From: JAIBAC01 sp046331095
GTDB lineage: Bacteria > Actinomycetota > Acidimicrobiia > UBA2766
Assembly (NCBI GenBank): GCA_046331095.1
Contig: JAXLRM010000004.1
Location: forward strand, 682,001-746,000
DNA length: 64,000 nt
Reading direction: 5' to 3'
Positions within the stretch are counted from its first letter, which is position 1; every line of letters begins with the position of its first letter. This document shows positions 43,199 to 53,700 of this stretch, piece after piece. The notes under the pieces are model-generated. The model worked only from the letters and a program-made list of their open reading frames with translations, did not search any database and was not told where the DNA came from. The position numbers were made by a program, and so were the translations under genes.

Positions 43199-44827
43199 TC
43201 AGCGGAAGAAGCCGGGACGCCTCCGGCCCGTGCCCGAACCCGAACCCGAACCCGAACCCGTGCCCGAACCCTTGGGCTCGGGGAGCTCGGTGGCCGTGAC
43301 GACCTTGGGATCCCACGCCGGGCGGCTCGGCAGCATGTCGCGGTCGAGGAACGGGGTCGGCGTGGGCCGCTCCGGTCGGGGCCGCTGATCGAGCTCGCGA
43401 GGGATCGCGCCGGCGTCGACTGCCTTGGCAAGCGGGTGGAACGGAATGTCGGGGCTCTGCGCGGCCGACGCGCCGGAATCCGCCGCGATCCGGGCGGGGG
43501 TCTCGACGGGCGCGGCACGCCGCAGCGTGTGCGCCGCGCGTCCCGCCTCCGACAGGTCACCCTCGGCCCAGACGATGTCGCCTTCGGGACCTTCCCCACC
43601 GGGCATGTCGACCTCGGACGCCTCGGCAACGGCCAAGCGGCCGATCCAGCAGAGGCTCACCATGCTCTGGTCGAACGGCGGTGTCTCGAACACCGGCAAG
43701 TCGGTGCGCGGGTTGTCGAAGTCGAACGCGTACAGGATGTCGTTCTCGGTTGCCGCCCGTGCGGACAGGGGCTGGAACCCGAAGCGCCACGCGAGGAACG
43801 CCGGTAGCGAGGCGTGCGTGTGCTGGCCGTGCGCGACGAAGTTGCGTCGCGCCCACGGGCTCACCAGCACCGTAGGCACCCGGAAGCCCGCCTGGGTGAT
43901 GAAGTCGTCGGTGACCGTGGGCGGCGCCACGTGATCGTAGAAGCCGCCGTGCTCGTCGTAGGTGATCAAGAGCGCGGTCTTGGGCCACAGGGGCGAGTTC
44001 ATGACGGCGGACACCACGTCGGCGATGAAGCGCTGACCGGGCTGCACGCTCACGGGAGGGTGGTCGTCGGTGCCCACGAAGTAGCCGGGTTCGAGGAACG
44101 TAAGTGGCGGCAAGGTGCCCGCGAGGGCGTCGTAGTAGAAGCGGCTCATCGGCCGGAAGCGGTTGCCGTAGCGGAACACCAGGTCGAGGTAGAGCGCCGA
44201 GAACGGCAGGTCGGTGTAGTAGATGCCGAAGTCGAGGTCGGCCTCGATCATCTGGTGGAAGATCGTCTTCTCGCGCAGACCGAGGCTGCCTTTGGAGAAC
44301 TCGTTGGACGTGCGCCCCGCCGACGTGCCCGCAAGCAGGTACTCGCGGTTGGGCCACGTGGGCCCGAGCAGGCCGCAGTACCAGTTGTCGAAGGTCGTGA
44401 ACTCGCGGGCGAGGTGGTACAGGTACGGGAGGTCCGCCTCGGCGAAGTAGCCCATCGACTGGCTTCCCGAGTTGAGCACGAAGCCGGTGTTCTCGCCGCC
44501 GGCGAACTGCTGCAGGCTGTCGTCGTGGCTGTGGCCGAGGTCCCCGAGGGTGCACTGGAAGTCGCGATTGCGGTGGACGTAGACGCGGGTGCCGTCCTCG
44601 CGCTCGTTGTACAGATCACGGGACAAGCCGCTCGCGCCCGACAGACGGCCCAGCATGTGGTCGAAGCTGCGGTTCTCCATGCAGAGCACGACGACGTGCT
44701 CGATCGGGCAGGTGCTCGGGTCGGGCAGCGGACCGGAGGCGCCGGCAGGTCCGAAACGTCCCGCCGTGGTCGCTCCGATCGCGACCGCGGCGCCCCCGCG
44801 CAGGAAGTTCCTCCGACTCGTGACCAT
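43199..44827 (-). CDS. Tat-exported phospholipase C/acid-phosphatase-like phosphoesterase
   Basis: 542 residues. The N-terminus SRRNFLRGGAAVAIGA is a twin-arginine signal, so the folded enzyme is exported. The phosphoesterase domain starts with VVVLCMENRSFDHMLG and contains YDEHGGFYDHVAPP and SPWARRNFVAHGQH, the metal-binding core of the phospholipase C/AcpA family that cleaves phosphate esters or phospholipids. The C-terminus is a short Ser-Gly/Thr-Gly repeat encoded by (CCCGAA)n at about 43220-43262. The ATG at 44827 starts the signal. It lies 103 bp downstream of the sugar dehydrogenase gene and ends next to a family A repeat. Host or nutritional role is unknown. Confidence 0.88.
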   Translation of the reverse strand: MVTSRRNFLRGGAAVAIGATTAGRFGPAGASGPLPDPSTCPIEHVVVLCMENRSFDHMLGRLSGASGLSRDLYNEREDGTRVYVHRNRDFQCTLGDLGHSHDDSLQQFAGGENTGFVLNSGSQSMGYFAEADLPYLYHLAREFTTFDNWYCGLLGPTWPNREYLLAGTSAGRTSNEFSKGSLGLREKTIFHQMIEADLDFGIYYTDLPFSALYLDLVFRYGNRFRPMSRFYYDALAGTLPPLTFLEPGYFVGTDDHPPVSVQPGQRFIADVVSAVMNSPLWPKTALLITYDEHGGFYDHVAPPTVTDDFITQAGFRVPTVLVSPWARRNFVAHGQHTHASLPAFLAWRFGFQPLSARAATENDILYAFDFDNPRTDLPVFETPPFDQSMVSLCWIGRLAVAEASEVDMPGGEGPEGDIVWAEGDLSEAGRAAHTLRRAAPVETPARIAADSGASAAQSPDIPFHPLAKAVDAGAIPRELDQRPRPERPTPTPFLDRDMLPSRPAWDPKVVTATELPEPKGSGTGSGSGSGSGTGRRRPGFFR

Positions 44828-44930
44828 CTCCGAGACCCCCCGGGAATCGACCTCGTGCCCGTGCCACAGCCGCGGGCACGCACGACCGTCCCCACCGCTC
44901 TCGCATGCTGACACTTCGGGGCGCGGTGGC

Positions 44931-46106
44931 TCAGTTCCCGCTCTCGAGGCGGAACACGGCGCCACCGAGGTCGACGAGGTACAGGCGGCCGACGGAGTCG
45001 ACCCCGAAGGAGACGACCTGAAGGCCTGCGGGGAGGTCCAGGATCGCGGTGACGTCGGTGGCCACCGTGGGGTCCGCGGCGTCGGTGGTCCAGACGTGGC
45101 CGCTGCACGCGTCGCCGAAGAAGTACCTGCCCACGTAGTCGGCGGCGAGCGGGCCGCGGTAGACGACGCCGCCGGTCACCGCGCACGTCCCGCCGACGTG
45201 GGTCGGGTACGTGAGCACGGGCTCTATCGCTCCGGCCGGTGCCGGCCCGGGGCGGTCGGGGTTCGCGCGGTCCCCCTCGCGTGCCGGCCAGCCGAAATCG
45301 AGGACAGGCGCCACGTCGACGGCATCGCGGACGACGTCGACCTCCTCGACGGCGTCCTGGCCGACGTCGCCGATCCAGAGGTCCCCGGTCGCGGGGTCGA
45401 ACGAGTAACGCCACGGGTTGCGCAGTCCCAGGGCCCAGATCTCCGGAGCAGCGTCGGAGTCGACGTCGAGGCGCAGCATCTTGCCCAGCAGCGAGTCCGG
45501 GTTCCGGGCGTTGTCCTCGGGGTCGTTGGCGCCGCCGCCGTCACCGGTGCCGATCCAGAGCCTGGCGTCGGGGCCGAAGACGAGGTTGCCGCCGTTGTGG
45601 TTCGGGAACGGCTGGGCGATGTGGAGCAGCTCGCGCCGGGACCGCACGCTCGCAGGGGTCCCGGGTGCTGCGACGACGGGATCGACGTCGATCTCGACGA
45701 TCCGGGTGTCCCCGCTGCGGTCGGTGTAGTCGAGGAACGCGCGCCCGTTCGTGGCGTAGTGCGGGTGCAGCGCCATGCCCAGGAGGCCCTGCTCACCTCC
45801 GGTGGAGACCTCGCCGGAGAGGTCGAGCCACGGTGTCGGAGCCGCCTCGCCGTCGCTGGACACCAGAACGCGTCCGCCCTTGTCGACCACGAAGATCCGC
45901 TGGTCACCCGGAGCGGCTACCGTGGCGACAGGCGCACCGATCCCCGACCAGTGCCGCACGAACCGCCCCACATGCGGAGATGGCGCCGCAGCGGGGGCCG
46001 TCCGGGTTGCGGCCTCGGGCCCTGGGGAGCAGGCTGTGGACATGAGCGCCGCAAGGCAGGCCACGACCACGACGACGGTGCCGTCCGAGCGGAGTCCCGA
46101 CTTCAT
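44931..46106 (-). CDS. PQQ-dependent sugar dehydrogenase-like lipoprotein
   Basis: 391 residues. The N-terminus has a hydrophobic stretch ending LAALMSTACSPG, a lipobox, so it is anchored on the outer face of the membrane. The six-bladed propeller has the motifs of the GSDH/Hip family: EQGLLGMALHPHYATNG, NHNGGNLVFGPD, GTGDGGGANDPEDN and ALGLRNPWRYSFDP, with the catalytic His in PFPNHNGGN. These enzymes oxidise aldose sugars with PQQ. The ATG at 46106 is preferred because a TTGACC (46153-46158, minus strand) would be the -35; an ATG at 46136 is possible. It is upstream of the phospholipase gene and probably in one operon. Confidence 0.82.
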   Translation of the reverse strand: MKSGLRSDGTVVVVVACLAALMSTACSPGPEAATRTAPAAAPSPHVGRFVRHWSGIGAPVATVAAPGDQRIFVVDKGGRVLVSSDGEAAPTPWLDLSGEVSTGGEQGLLGMALHPHYATNGRAFLDYTDRSGDTRIVEIDVDPVVAAPGTPASVRSRRELLHIAQPFPNHNGGNLVFGPDARLWIGTGDGGGANDPEDNARNPDSLLGKMLRLDVDSDAAPEIWALGLRNPWRYSFDPATGDLWIGDVGQDAVEEVDVVRDAVDVAPVLDFGWPAREGDRANPDRPGPAPAGAIEPVLTYPTHVGGTCAVTGGVVYRGPLAADYVGRYFFGDACSGHVWTTDAADPTVATDVTAILDLPAGLQVVSFGVDSVGRLYLVDLGGAVFRLESGN

Positions 46107-46195
46107 GTCGAGCCAGCGTAGGAGCGATCCGGCCATCGGTGGCCAAAGCGGTCAACTTCGCGTCCTGCGCTCCGATGTATCTGTGGGGGACGACG

Positions 46196-47203
46196 ATGGG
46201 TGAACCACTCGAGGACATGATCGAGAGAACCAGCCCCGACGGGATGACAGCCGGCTCTGACACGAACCGGATCCTCATCGCCGACGACGACGCCGTTTCA
46301 CGCAAGGTGTTGCAGGCGAAGCTGTCGCGCTGGGGCTACGTCGTCGAGACCGCGGCGGACGGTGACGAGGCGTGGGACAAGCTCGTCGCCGACGACGCGC
46401 CACGCATCGCGGTGCTCGACTGGATGATGCCGGGCATGGACGGCATCGACGTCACGAAGCGCCTCCGTCGCTTCCGTGAGGAGCCTTACACCTACGTGAT
46501 CCTGCTCACCGGTCGCACCGAGTCGGCGGACATCGTGATGGGTATGGAGGCGGGTGCCGACGACTACGTGACCAAGGGTTCGGCCGACGCCGAGCTCGAG
46601 GTGCGGATCCGTGCCGGCAAGCGCATCGTCGACCTGCAGGCCGAGTTGTACGTGACGCGTGAGGAGCTGCGCCGCCAGGCCACCCACGACTCGCTCACCG
46701 GTGCCTGGAACCGCGCGTCGATCTTCGAGATCCTGAGGGGCGAGCTCGAGCGTGGCCGTCGCGCCAACGAGCCGGTCGCGGCAGTGCTCGTCGACCTCGA
46801 CCACTTCAAGGTGGTCAACGACACCCACGGCCACCAGGCAGGGGACGCCGTCCTGACCACGGCGGTGGAGCGCATGAACGAGGTCTTGCGCGGCTACGAC
46901 GCCCTCGGCCGCTACGGCGGCGAGGAGTTCCTCGTGGTCCTCTCCGGCGGCTGGCCCCAGATCGCCCGCCGTATCGCCGAGCGGATGCGTGCGGCGCTGG
47001 CCGCGACGCCGGTGGTGACCCAGGCGGGGTCCGTGGCATTCACGGCGAGCTTCGGGGTCGCTGCCGCCGCCTGGGAGATGCCTGCCGACGCCGACAGCCT
47101 CGTCCATGCGGCCGACATGGCCCTGTATCGGGCCAAGGAAGCCGGCCGCAACCGTGTCGAGATCGCCACCTACGAGGACTTCCCGCTCCCGCAGATGGTC
47201 TGA
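46196..47203 (+). CDS. Response regulator with GGDEF domain (PleD-like diguanylate cyclase)
   Basis: 335 residues: a receiver domain (about 22-145) with the phospho-acceptor Asp in VLDWMMPGMDG and the conserved Lys in DDYVTKGSAD; a linker helix; a GGDEF domain (about 180-325) with the active-site RYGGEEF and the inhibitory c-di-GMP-binding site R-x-x-D (RGYD) five residues before. It should make c-di-GMP when phosphorylated. No histidine kinase is adjacent. The ATG at 46196 has TGGGGGA upstream; an earlier frame start at 46139 is less likely. The next gene is sufB, 164 bp on. Confidence 0.92.
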   Translation: MGEPLEDMIERTSPDGMTAGSDTNRILIADDDAVSRKVLQAKLSRWGYVVETAADGDEAWDKLVADDAPRIAVLDWMMPGMDGIDVTKRLRRFREEPYTYVILLTGRTESADIVMGMEAGADDYVTKGSADAELEVRIRAGKRIVDLQAELYVTREELRRQATHDSLTGAWNRASIFEILRGELERGRRANEPVAAVLVDLDHFKVVNDTHGHQAGDAVLTTAVERMNEVLRGYDALGRYGGEEFLVVLSGGWPQIARRIAERMRAALAATPVVTQAGSVAFTASFGVAAAAWEMPADADSLVHAADMALYRAKEAGRNRVEIATYEDFPLPQMV

Positions 47204-47293
47204 GCGACCTCGAGTGGTGGCCCCCCGTTCCAGGTGAGGGGCCGGACGGGTGGCCCCGGGCCCTGCGCCGAGGGATTTCCACTACGCGGATGG

Positions 47294-47299
47294 TAAGAT
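47294..47299 (+). promoter_or_regulatory. Candidate -10 box for sufB
   Basis: TAAGAT is a good -10 match in a GC-rich background, giving a leader of about 60 nt to the ATG at 47368. No clear -35 or Fur/SufR-type operator is visible. Confidence 0.35.
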
Positions 47300-47367
47300 T
47301 TCGGCCGCCGCAACAGCGACGTTCGGACCCCCCGACCCGACCAGGGCCCGACACGAGGACCGCACAG

Positions 47368-48804
47368 ATGAGCGTCCGTGACACGATCACCCTCGACCGG
47401 CCCTACGAGTACGCATGGGAGGACGACGTCGAGTACGACGTCGTGCTGCCGCCCGGCATCGACGAGTCGACGGTCAGGGCGATCTCCGAGCTCAAGGGCG
47501 AGCCCGAGTGGATGCTCAAGCTGCGCCTGCGCGGCCTCAAGGCGTTCCAGCGCAAGCCGATGCCGGAGTGGCTCAGCTTCCCGCTGTCGGGCATCGACTT
47601 CGACGACGTGTCGTTCTACATGCAGCCCAAGGGCACGGGACACGGCAACACCGACTGGGCGAACCTGCCCGCCGAGATGCGCGACACCTACGAGCGCCTC
47701 AAGCTCACCGAGCAGACCAACGTGCTCGCGGGCCAGGTCGCCCAGTACGACTCGTCGACGGTGTTCCACAAGCTCCAGGCCGAGCTCGCCGACAAGGGCG
47801 TGATCTTCGTCGGCTTCGACGAGGCCGTCACCCGTTACGAGGACATCTTCCGGCCCCACATCGGGTCGGTGATCCCCCCTGGCGACAACAAGTTCGCGGC
47901 GCTGAACTACGCCGCGTTCAGCGGCGGGTCGGCGATCTACGTGCCGCCGGGGGTCAAGATCGACCAGCCTCTGTCGAACTACTTCCGCATCAACTCGGCG
48001 GGGATGTTCCAGGGTGAGCGGACGCTGATCGTCGCCGACGAAGGCAGCGAGGTCACCTACTACGAGGGCTGTAGCTCCGCGGGCCAGAACCTCAAGGAAA
48101 AGCGCGACCGGCCCGAGCCGCTGCACTCCGCCGTCGTCGAGCTCGTCGCGCTCGACGGTGCCACGATCAACTACATCACGATCCAGGAGTGGGCGGCCGA
48201 CGTCTGGAACCTCGTGACCAAGCGGGCGGGCGCGTTCGGCGAGGCCAGCCGCGTCAACTGGGTCAACTTCGAGTCCGGGTCGGGCCACACGGCGAAGTAC
48301 CCCGGCACGGTCTGCATGGGCCGCGGCTCGTCGACGACGATCGACACGGTCACGATCGCGGGACCGGGCCAGCACCAGGACTCGGGCGCCAAGATCGTCC
48401 TCGTCGGCGAGCACACCGCGGGCAGTGTCAACGCCAAGAGCATCAGCTTCGGCGGCGGCCGCGGCGTATACCGCGGGCTGCTCGAGGCCCAGGAGGGCGC
48501 CACCGGCGGCAAGCTCGTGTCGAGCTGCGACGCACTGATGTTCGACGACATCAGCGAGTCGAGCACCCACCCTTACATCGACGTGCGCAACCCCACAGTC
48601 CATGTAGCGCACGAGGCGACCACCGCCAAGATCGGCGAGGACCAGATCTTCTACCTGATGAGCCGCGGCCTCAACGAGCGGGAGGCGCAGGCGATGATCG
48701 TCTCGGGCTTCGTCGCCGAGACCGCCGAGAAGCTCCCCGTGAGCTACTACGCCGAGGTGCAGCGCATGATCGCCCTGCAGTTCGGCGACGAGTCGATCGG
48801 CTGA
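47368..48804 (+). CDS. sufB: Fe-S cluster assembly scaffold SufB
   Basis: 478-residue member of the SUF system, the scaffold on which Fe-S clusters are built with SufC and SufD. Family landmarks: KGVIFVGFDEAVTRYEDIF, GDNKFAALNYAAFSGGSAIY, the Cys in YYEGCSSAGQN, GSVNAKSISFGGGRGVYRGL and the C-terminal GEDQIFYLMSRGLNEREA, with the Cys of VSSCDALMFDD. This is a full-length gene. The usual suf operon partners sufC, sufD and sufS are not in this window: the next gene is a hydrolase. A distant or split suf locus is inferred. Confidence 0.95.
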   Translation: MSVRDTITLDRPYEYAWEDDVEYDVVLPPGIDESTVRAISELKGEPEWMLKLRLRGLKAFQRKPMPEWLSFPLSGIDFDDVSFYMQPKGTGHGNTDWANLPAEMRDTYERLKLTEQTNVLAGQVAQYDSSTVFHKLQAELADKGVIFVGFDEAVTRYEDIFRPHIGSVIPPGDNKFAALNYAAFSGGSAIYVPPGVKIDQPLSNYFRINSAGMFQGERTLIVADEGSEVTYYEGCSSAGQNLKEKRDRPEPLHSAVVELVALDGATINYITIQEWAADVWNLVTKRAGAFGEASRVNWVNFESGSGHTAKYPGTVCMGRGSSTTIDTVTIAGPGQHQDSGAKIVLVGEHTAGSVNAKSISFGGGRGVYRGLLEAQEGATGGKLVSSCDALMFDDISESSTHPYIDVRNPTVHVAHEATTAKIGEDQIFYLMSRGLNEREAQAMIVSGFVAETAEKLPVSYYAEVQRMIALQFGDESIG

Positions 48805-48909
48805 GGCCCCGAGAACCACGGACCGCCCAGACCAAGGCAACGTGCAAGGCTCGTATCGGTGCGACCACTCATCTCACGCGAGGCTTCGCCGCTGCCGAGG
48901 AAGACGTCC

Positions 48910-49797
48910 GTGAAGTCCCGGGTACGCCTCGGGGTCGCGGTTGCGGTCGCGATCGCCGTGCTCGCCATGTCGGCGTCGTCGCCGGCGGGGTCGCTCCAGA
49001 CGCAGGGGAGCGGGACCCGCTACGTGGATACGGTGTTCGCGGCCGTCGACGTCACCGGCGGCGTCGTGTACGCGACGCCGACGGGCTGGGACGGGACGCC
49101 GGTCACGCTGCGGGCGGACGTCTACGAGCCCCGCGGTGATCCGGCGGTTGACCGACGTGTCGTGGTCCTCGTGCACGGTGGCGGCTTCGCCAAGGGCACG
49201 CGGTCGGATCTGCGCGGCGAGGCGATCGAGATGGCCCGCCGCGGCTACGTGGCGGTCGCGGTGGACTACCGCCTCCGACCGGATCCGACGATGACGTGGT
49301 GCGACTTCGTGCCCGGTGGCCCGGACTGCGATCCGCGCCTGGCCGACGCGATCGGCGACGCCGCGGCCGACGTGGGTGCAGCGGTCGACGCCGTCCGCGC
49401 CGCCCACGAGGACATGCGGGTGGACCCGGTAGAGGTGGCCGTGATGGGCTGGAGCGCCGGTGCGATCACGGCGCTCTACCTCGCCCACGGGACCGTGCCC
49501 GGCGGCCACGGTGGGGCGGCACCCACGCCGCGGATCCAGGCAGCCGTCTCGTTCATGGGCGCGATGGCTCCCGACGACGTCGCCTCCGGGGCGGCGCCGG
49601 TGCTCATGGTTCACGGCACCGACGACACGGTGGTCCCCTACGCCGCGGCCGAGGCGGCAACCCTGGCGGCGCAGGCAGCCGGCGACGACTCCCGCCTGGT
49701 GTCCTTCCCCGGGGTGGGCCACGGCTTCGATCCCCCGGATGCCGCTGCGGCGGCGGGTCAGGCGGTCGCATTCCTCGACGGCGTGCTCGGGCCGTGA
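48910..49797 (+). CDS. Secreted alpha/beta hydrolase (esterase-like)
   Basis: 295 residues. The first 30 form a signal peptide (KSRVRLGVAVAVAIAVLAMS, cleavage near Ala/Gly). The hydrolase core has the oxyanion loop LVHGGGFAKG, nucleophile elbow GWSAGAIT, an Asp in VHGTDDTVVP and the catalytic His in GVGHGFD, an intact triad. It resembles the acetyl-xylan or hormone-sensitive-lipase type esterases. The GTG at 48910 is preferred: GAGGAAG lies 6 bases upstream and the signal peptide starts directly after; GTG at 48859 would add 17 residues. The substrate is unknown. Confidence 0.82.
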   Translation: MKSRVRLGVAVAVAIAVLAMSASSPAGSLQTQGSGTRYVDTVFAAVDVTGGVVYATPTGWDGTPVTLRADVYEPRGDPAVDRRVVVLVHGGGFAKGTRSDLRGEAIEMARRGYVAVAVDYRLRPDPTMTWCDFVPGGPDCDPRLADAIGDAAADVGAAVDAVRAAHEDMRVDPVEVAVMGWSAGAITALYLAHGTVPGGHGGAAPTPRIQAAVSFMGAMAPDDVASGAAPVLMVHGTDDTVVPYAAAEAATLAAQAAGDDSRLVSFPGVGHGFDPPDAAAAAGQAVAFLDGVLGP

Positions 49798-49938
49798 CCG
49801 GGTGAAGCTCGTCTTCGGCGGAGGGGTTTCGGGTGTGGTCGAGGGCCGTCTCGGCACCGGCGACATCGCTGGATGCCGTACGCGCTGAGGTGAAGTGGTC
49901 GGTGGCCCAGGGCTGAACACGGGGCGTGGCTCGACGAC

Positions 49939-50718
49939 TCAGCGCCGCTGCAGCAGGTCGAGATCGTCGACGTTGATGATCCCGACGGAGAGAAGGAAGC
50001 CGGCGAGTGCCGGTCGGGCGTCAGAGACCTCGAGTCCTGCAACATCCGCCGCCTTGAGCTTGTCCCGGTACTCCTCGATGCGCCTGCGGACCGCTGTTTC
50101 CGTCAGGCCGAGGCGAACGCCGGCAGCTTCGTAGGTTCTCGGGCTCGGGTCCCAGCGGGGGTAATCGACCAAGTAGCCCTCGAACATCGCGGCCAAGGCC
50201 GCGCGTTGGCCTGCAGTGGGCAGCGGGAACTTCTGAGTCTGGCTCGAGTCCGACCCGGGTGCACCGGGTCGGCATGGCGATGGCGAGGGATCCAGGACCT
50301 CGCCTTCCTCGGACGTCCGGCGATTCGTGGCCTCGTGCTCGGCCTCCTCGGACCTTACGATCCGGATGCCATGGCGGTGTATGGCGCCCGTGATGACGAG
50401 GGTGACCGGGAGATCGGCAACGATCCGGGTCCCGCCGACCGGGACGACCGAGGGCAGTCCCGTCGATTCGCGGATCTCGATCGGGCGCGAGGTGCTGGTG
50501 TTCGTGACGATCACCGTGGCGTCGTCGAAGGCGATCGTTCCCGCGATACGAGAGATGCCGAGGTCCTTGATGTGGCTACCGTGATCGGCGTCGCCGGGTT
50601 CGAGGACGAGGGAGCAGCCTCGATCGCGGCCGAAGGTGAAGTCGGTCCCTTCGGCGAGCGGCGCGAGCTCGTCGACCGTCCTGCCGTGGATCCATTCGAG
50701 TCGGGCGCCGACCGCCAC
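49939..50718 (-). CDS. FHA-like domain protein with a C-terminal helix-turn-helix-like region
   Basis: 259 residues. The N-terminal part (about 15-105) has the outline of an FHA domain: TFGRDRGCSLVLEP, then GISRIAGTIAFDD and VTNTSTSRPIEI, but lacks a clear N-G motif, so phosphothreonine binding is uncertain. The C-terminal part (about 160-235) reads AAMFEGYLVDYPRWDP then LGLTETAVRRRIEEYRDKL, which looks like a winged or sigma-4-like DNA-binding helix pair. Start GTG at 50718 overlaps the receptor-kinase stop (TAGTG), so they are coupled. It is probably a kinase-controlled regulator; I am moderately sure of the fold, not of the role. Confidence 0.65.
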   Translation of the reverse strand: MAVGARLEWIHGRTVDELAPLAEGTDFTFGRDRGCSLVLEPGDADHGSHIKDLGISRIAGTIAFDDATVIVTNTSTSRPIEIRESTGLPSVVPVGGTRIVADLPVTLVITGAIHRHGIRIVRSEEAEHEATNRRTSEEGEVLDPSPSPCRPGAPGSDSSQTQKFPLPTAGQRAALAAMFEGYLVDYPRWDPSPRTYEAAGVRLGLTETAVRRRIEEYRDKLKAADVAGLEVSDARPALAGFLLSVGIINVDDLDLLQRR

Positions 50719-53700
50719 TACCGTGCTCCCTTCGGTCCCGTTTCGGGCTCGTGGGAGGCGCCCGCCCTGAGCGCGATGTCGGCCACCACCACCTCGCCCC
50801 CTGGACCGGACACCAGGTAGACACGCCCACCGGCGGTCGCGAGTGCTGTGACGGACTCCACTTGCGGCTCCACGCTGAGGGGTACGTCGGTGGTGACGTC
50901 GATGCCCGCGGGAGTGGCGCCGGTTCCCGGCAAGTACCAGACAGAACCTGGATCGCGGGTAGGGACGGGTATCGAGCCCGTCCCGCCGTCGAAGGTGACG
51001 AGCGTCCGCAGCGAGGTGCCGTCGAGGATGTCGAGGCGGCCTGTTCGTGGATCGAACCAAGCGATCCGGGCGGCCATTGTGCCGAGCGCGACGTGAGCGA
51101 CAGCCGGGTGGTCGACGGTCCTGGTCCCCACGGCTGCCAGAGTGGTCGGGTCGCGGACCTCGACGCCGGACAAGGTGGCAACCAGGAGGCCGATCGGGCT
51201 GATGTCGAGAGCGGAGGCGTCCTCGGGCAGTGGCACCGATGTCGGTGTACCGCCGTCGAGAGGTATCCGCTGGAGGCACACCGGGCCTCCCGCCGGGCAC
51301 ATCGGGTCTGTGGTGGCGATTACAGGGTCACCGGGGCCCCGCCTCGTGTCGACGATGACGTAGACGGCGGCCGCGCTCCAGGTGAAGGGTTGGAGTGACA
51401 GCTCGGGTGTTGCCAGCACGGAGTCTGTTGGGATGAACCGGTCCGGGGTGAAGTTCGTGTACTCCTGGAACCCATTGCGCTCCTTCGACTTGGCGACGAC
51501 CCACGTGGTCCCGTCTCTCACTCGCGTGGTCGGCGAGGCGAATGCATCGTCGACCGGGTGGAGTGGTTGCGGGCCTGCTTCTGGTTCCAGCGGGGCCGCA
51601 TAGGTGGTCGAGTTCGAACGACCGACGAGGTAAAGGGCGTGGCTGTCTTCGTCGGGGAGGAACGTCGCTTCACCCAGGTGGGTCGTCCACGTGCGCTCTA
51701 CGCGTCCTGACGAGTCGAGGAGTGCAATGGAGCCGTCCGCTCTGTCCAGGCGCATGACTCGACCGGAGACAGTGGCCAGGTCGGAGGGGTGCACCAATGC
51801 CGGTACCTGCTGGCGGACCTGCAGCGAGTCGGGATCGAGAAGGAGTACTTGGCCATCCGCGCCGAGTGCGATGCCTCCCTCGCTGACTTCCACCGGTGGG
51901 TACGTGCCTGCGCCGGAGGACCGGTACTGGCGCACATCTCCCGAAACCACGTCGATCGCGGCGAGACCCGTGAAGGCCTGCGTCGAGGTGTCCCACAGCG
52001 GGATGTACATGTTGGTGGCCCGTGTGAGCGGCCGCCAAGACGATGTGTCGTGACCGATGGGCAGCAAGTCGGACGGGATGCCGACGCGGCGACTTGCGAC
52101 TTGATGGCCGCTCCCGAAGGTGACGAGCTCCGCCCTGTCGTCGTGGGCGTCGATCGTCTGGCGGAACGTCCGGGAGACGAGCACTTGCATCTCTCCGTCG
52201 ATCACGACTGGTGGCGCAGGGTGGGCCGACGCGATGAGCTCGTACGAGCTCGATCCCAGGACCGCGAGGTTCTCGGGATCGAACTCCCAGAACTGCATCA
52301 ACCCGTTCAGAGGATCTTCTGCGAGCGCGTAGAGCCGCTCCCCGTCCGATGTCAATCGGAGATGCTCCAGGGTGTGCCCTGGTCTCCCCTCGTCGTCGAG
52401 CTCCGCTCCTCGCGTGAACTCGAAGGAGGTCGGGTTGGAGCCGTCGGCTGCGAACCTGGCGACCTTGGCGTTGCCGTAGTCGTCCGACCATGGCAAGTAG
52501 AGAGCGTCGTCCATGACCGCCGGGCTGTCCACCTGTACGTCGGGGGGCGCGCCCGTGAGACTCGAGTGGCCAACTTCCCTCCCGGTGCTCGCGTCGAGTC
52601 CCCACACGGTCGTCACGTCGGGGCCGGAGAGGTCGGCACTCACCTGCGCTTGGACGGCCCAGACGATCCGCTCCGACGGGCCCGCCGAGAAGAGCTGGAG
52701 TGGCTTCGAAGGGTCGAGCCCGGTCGGTACGACCGGAGGTGTCTCCCGGCCTTGGCGGTCCGTCGACCTGATGTCCGTGATGGCGAAGTCGCCGCCGCTA
52801 CGTGCGTTCAGTTCCACACCCCAGAGTCGGTCCCCGGCTGGTGTCACGGGTCCACCGCCCCAGCCGACACGCACGGTGTCGAGCAGGCCTGCCGCGAGGT
52901 CGACCGATCCGAGCATCGATACACCGTCGCGCCCGGTGAACCACGAGTGCGTCGCCGAAACGGCCGGCCTCGAAGGCCACCCGCGGAGCACAACCCAGGA
53001 GAGGCACGCGATCAGCAGGATCGGAGCGATGACGGCCACGAGGCGCGGCCAACGCCTGGGGGCCGTTTCGACGTCGGTGGGCGGTGTCGTCGGGCGCGGT
53101 ATGGCCGCGAGTGCGGAGTGCAGGTCACGAGCGGTCTGGAATCGCTTCCGAGGGTCTTTGTCCAGGCATCTCTCGACGGCTGTGACGAGGCCTCCGGTGG
53201 GCTCGTCGACAACGAGGCGGCGCGGCTGGTCCACCTCGATGCGGCGCATGACCTGGCCGGGATTGTCGGCTCCTGGTCGGGAGAAGGGGGGGCGACCGTC
53301 AATGAGCTCGAACAGCGTCGAGGTCGCTGACCACAGGTCGCTGCGCGGCGTCGGTGTTTCGCCTCGAATGAGCTCCGGAGCAGCGTGGTGCGGGGTCAGG
53401 TGGAGGTCGTCGAGAGTGCCTGCGTCTGCCAGCACTTCGGGGCGCACGAGGCCGAAGTCACCGAGTTTGGCGCCACCGTAGGCACCGATGAGGATGTTCG
53501 AGGGCTTGACGTCGAGGTGCAGCAAGCCCAGGTCATGGGCGGCGCCCAGCGCGTCGGTGACGGACAGCATCAGGTCCAAGGCCTGCGGCCACGGGAGATG
53601 TCCCTTGTCGCGTAGGAGGTCCGCGCACGTGCCACCAGGGGCGTACTCCATGACCAGCCAACCAGTTGCGCTGGTCGTCACTCCGGCACGGTAGACGGAG

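Noticed and set aside
49798..49938. Possible fifth hairpin repeat at the 49.8-kb convergent junction
   Set aside because: No inverted repeat longer than 6 bp and no match to families A-D.
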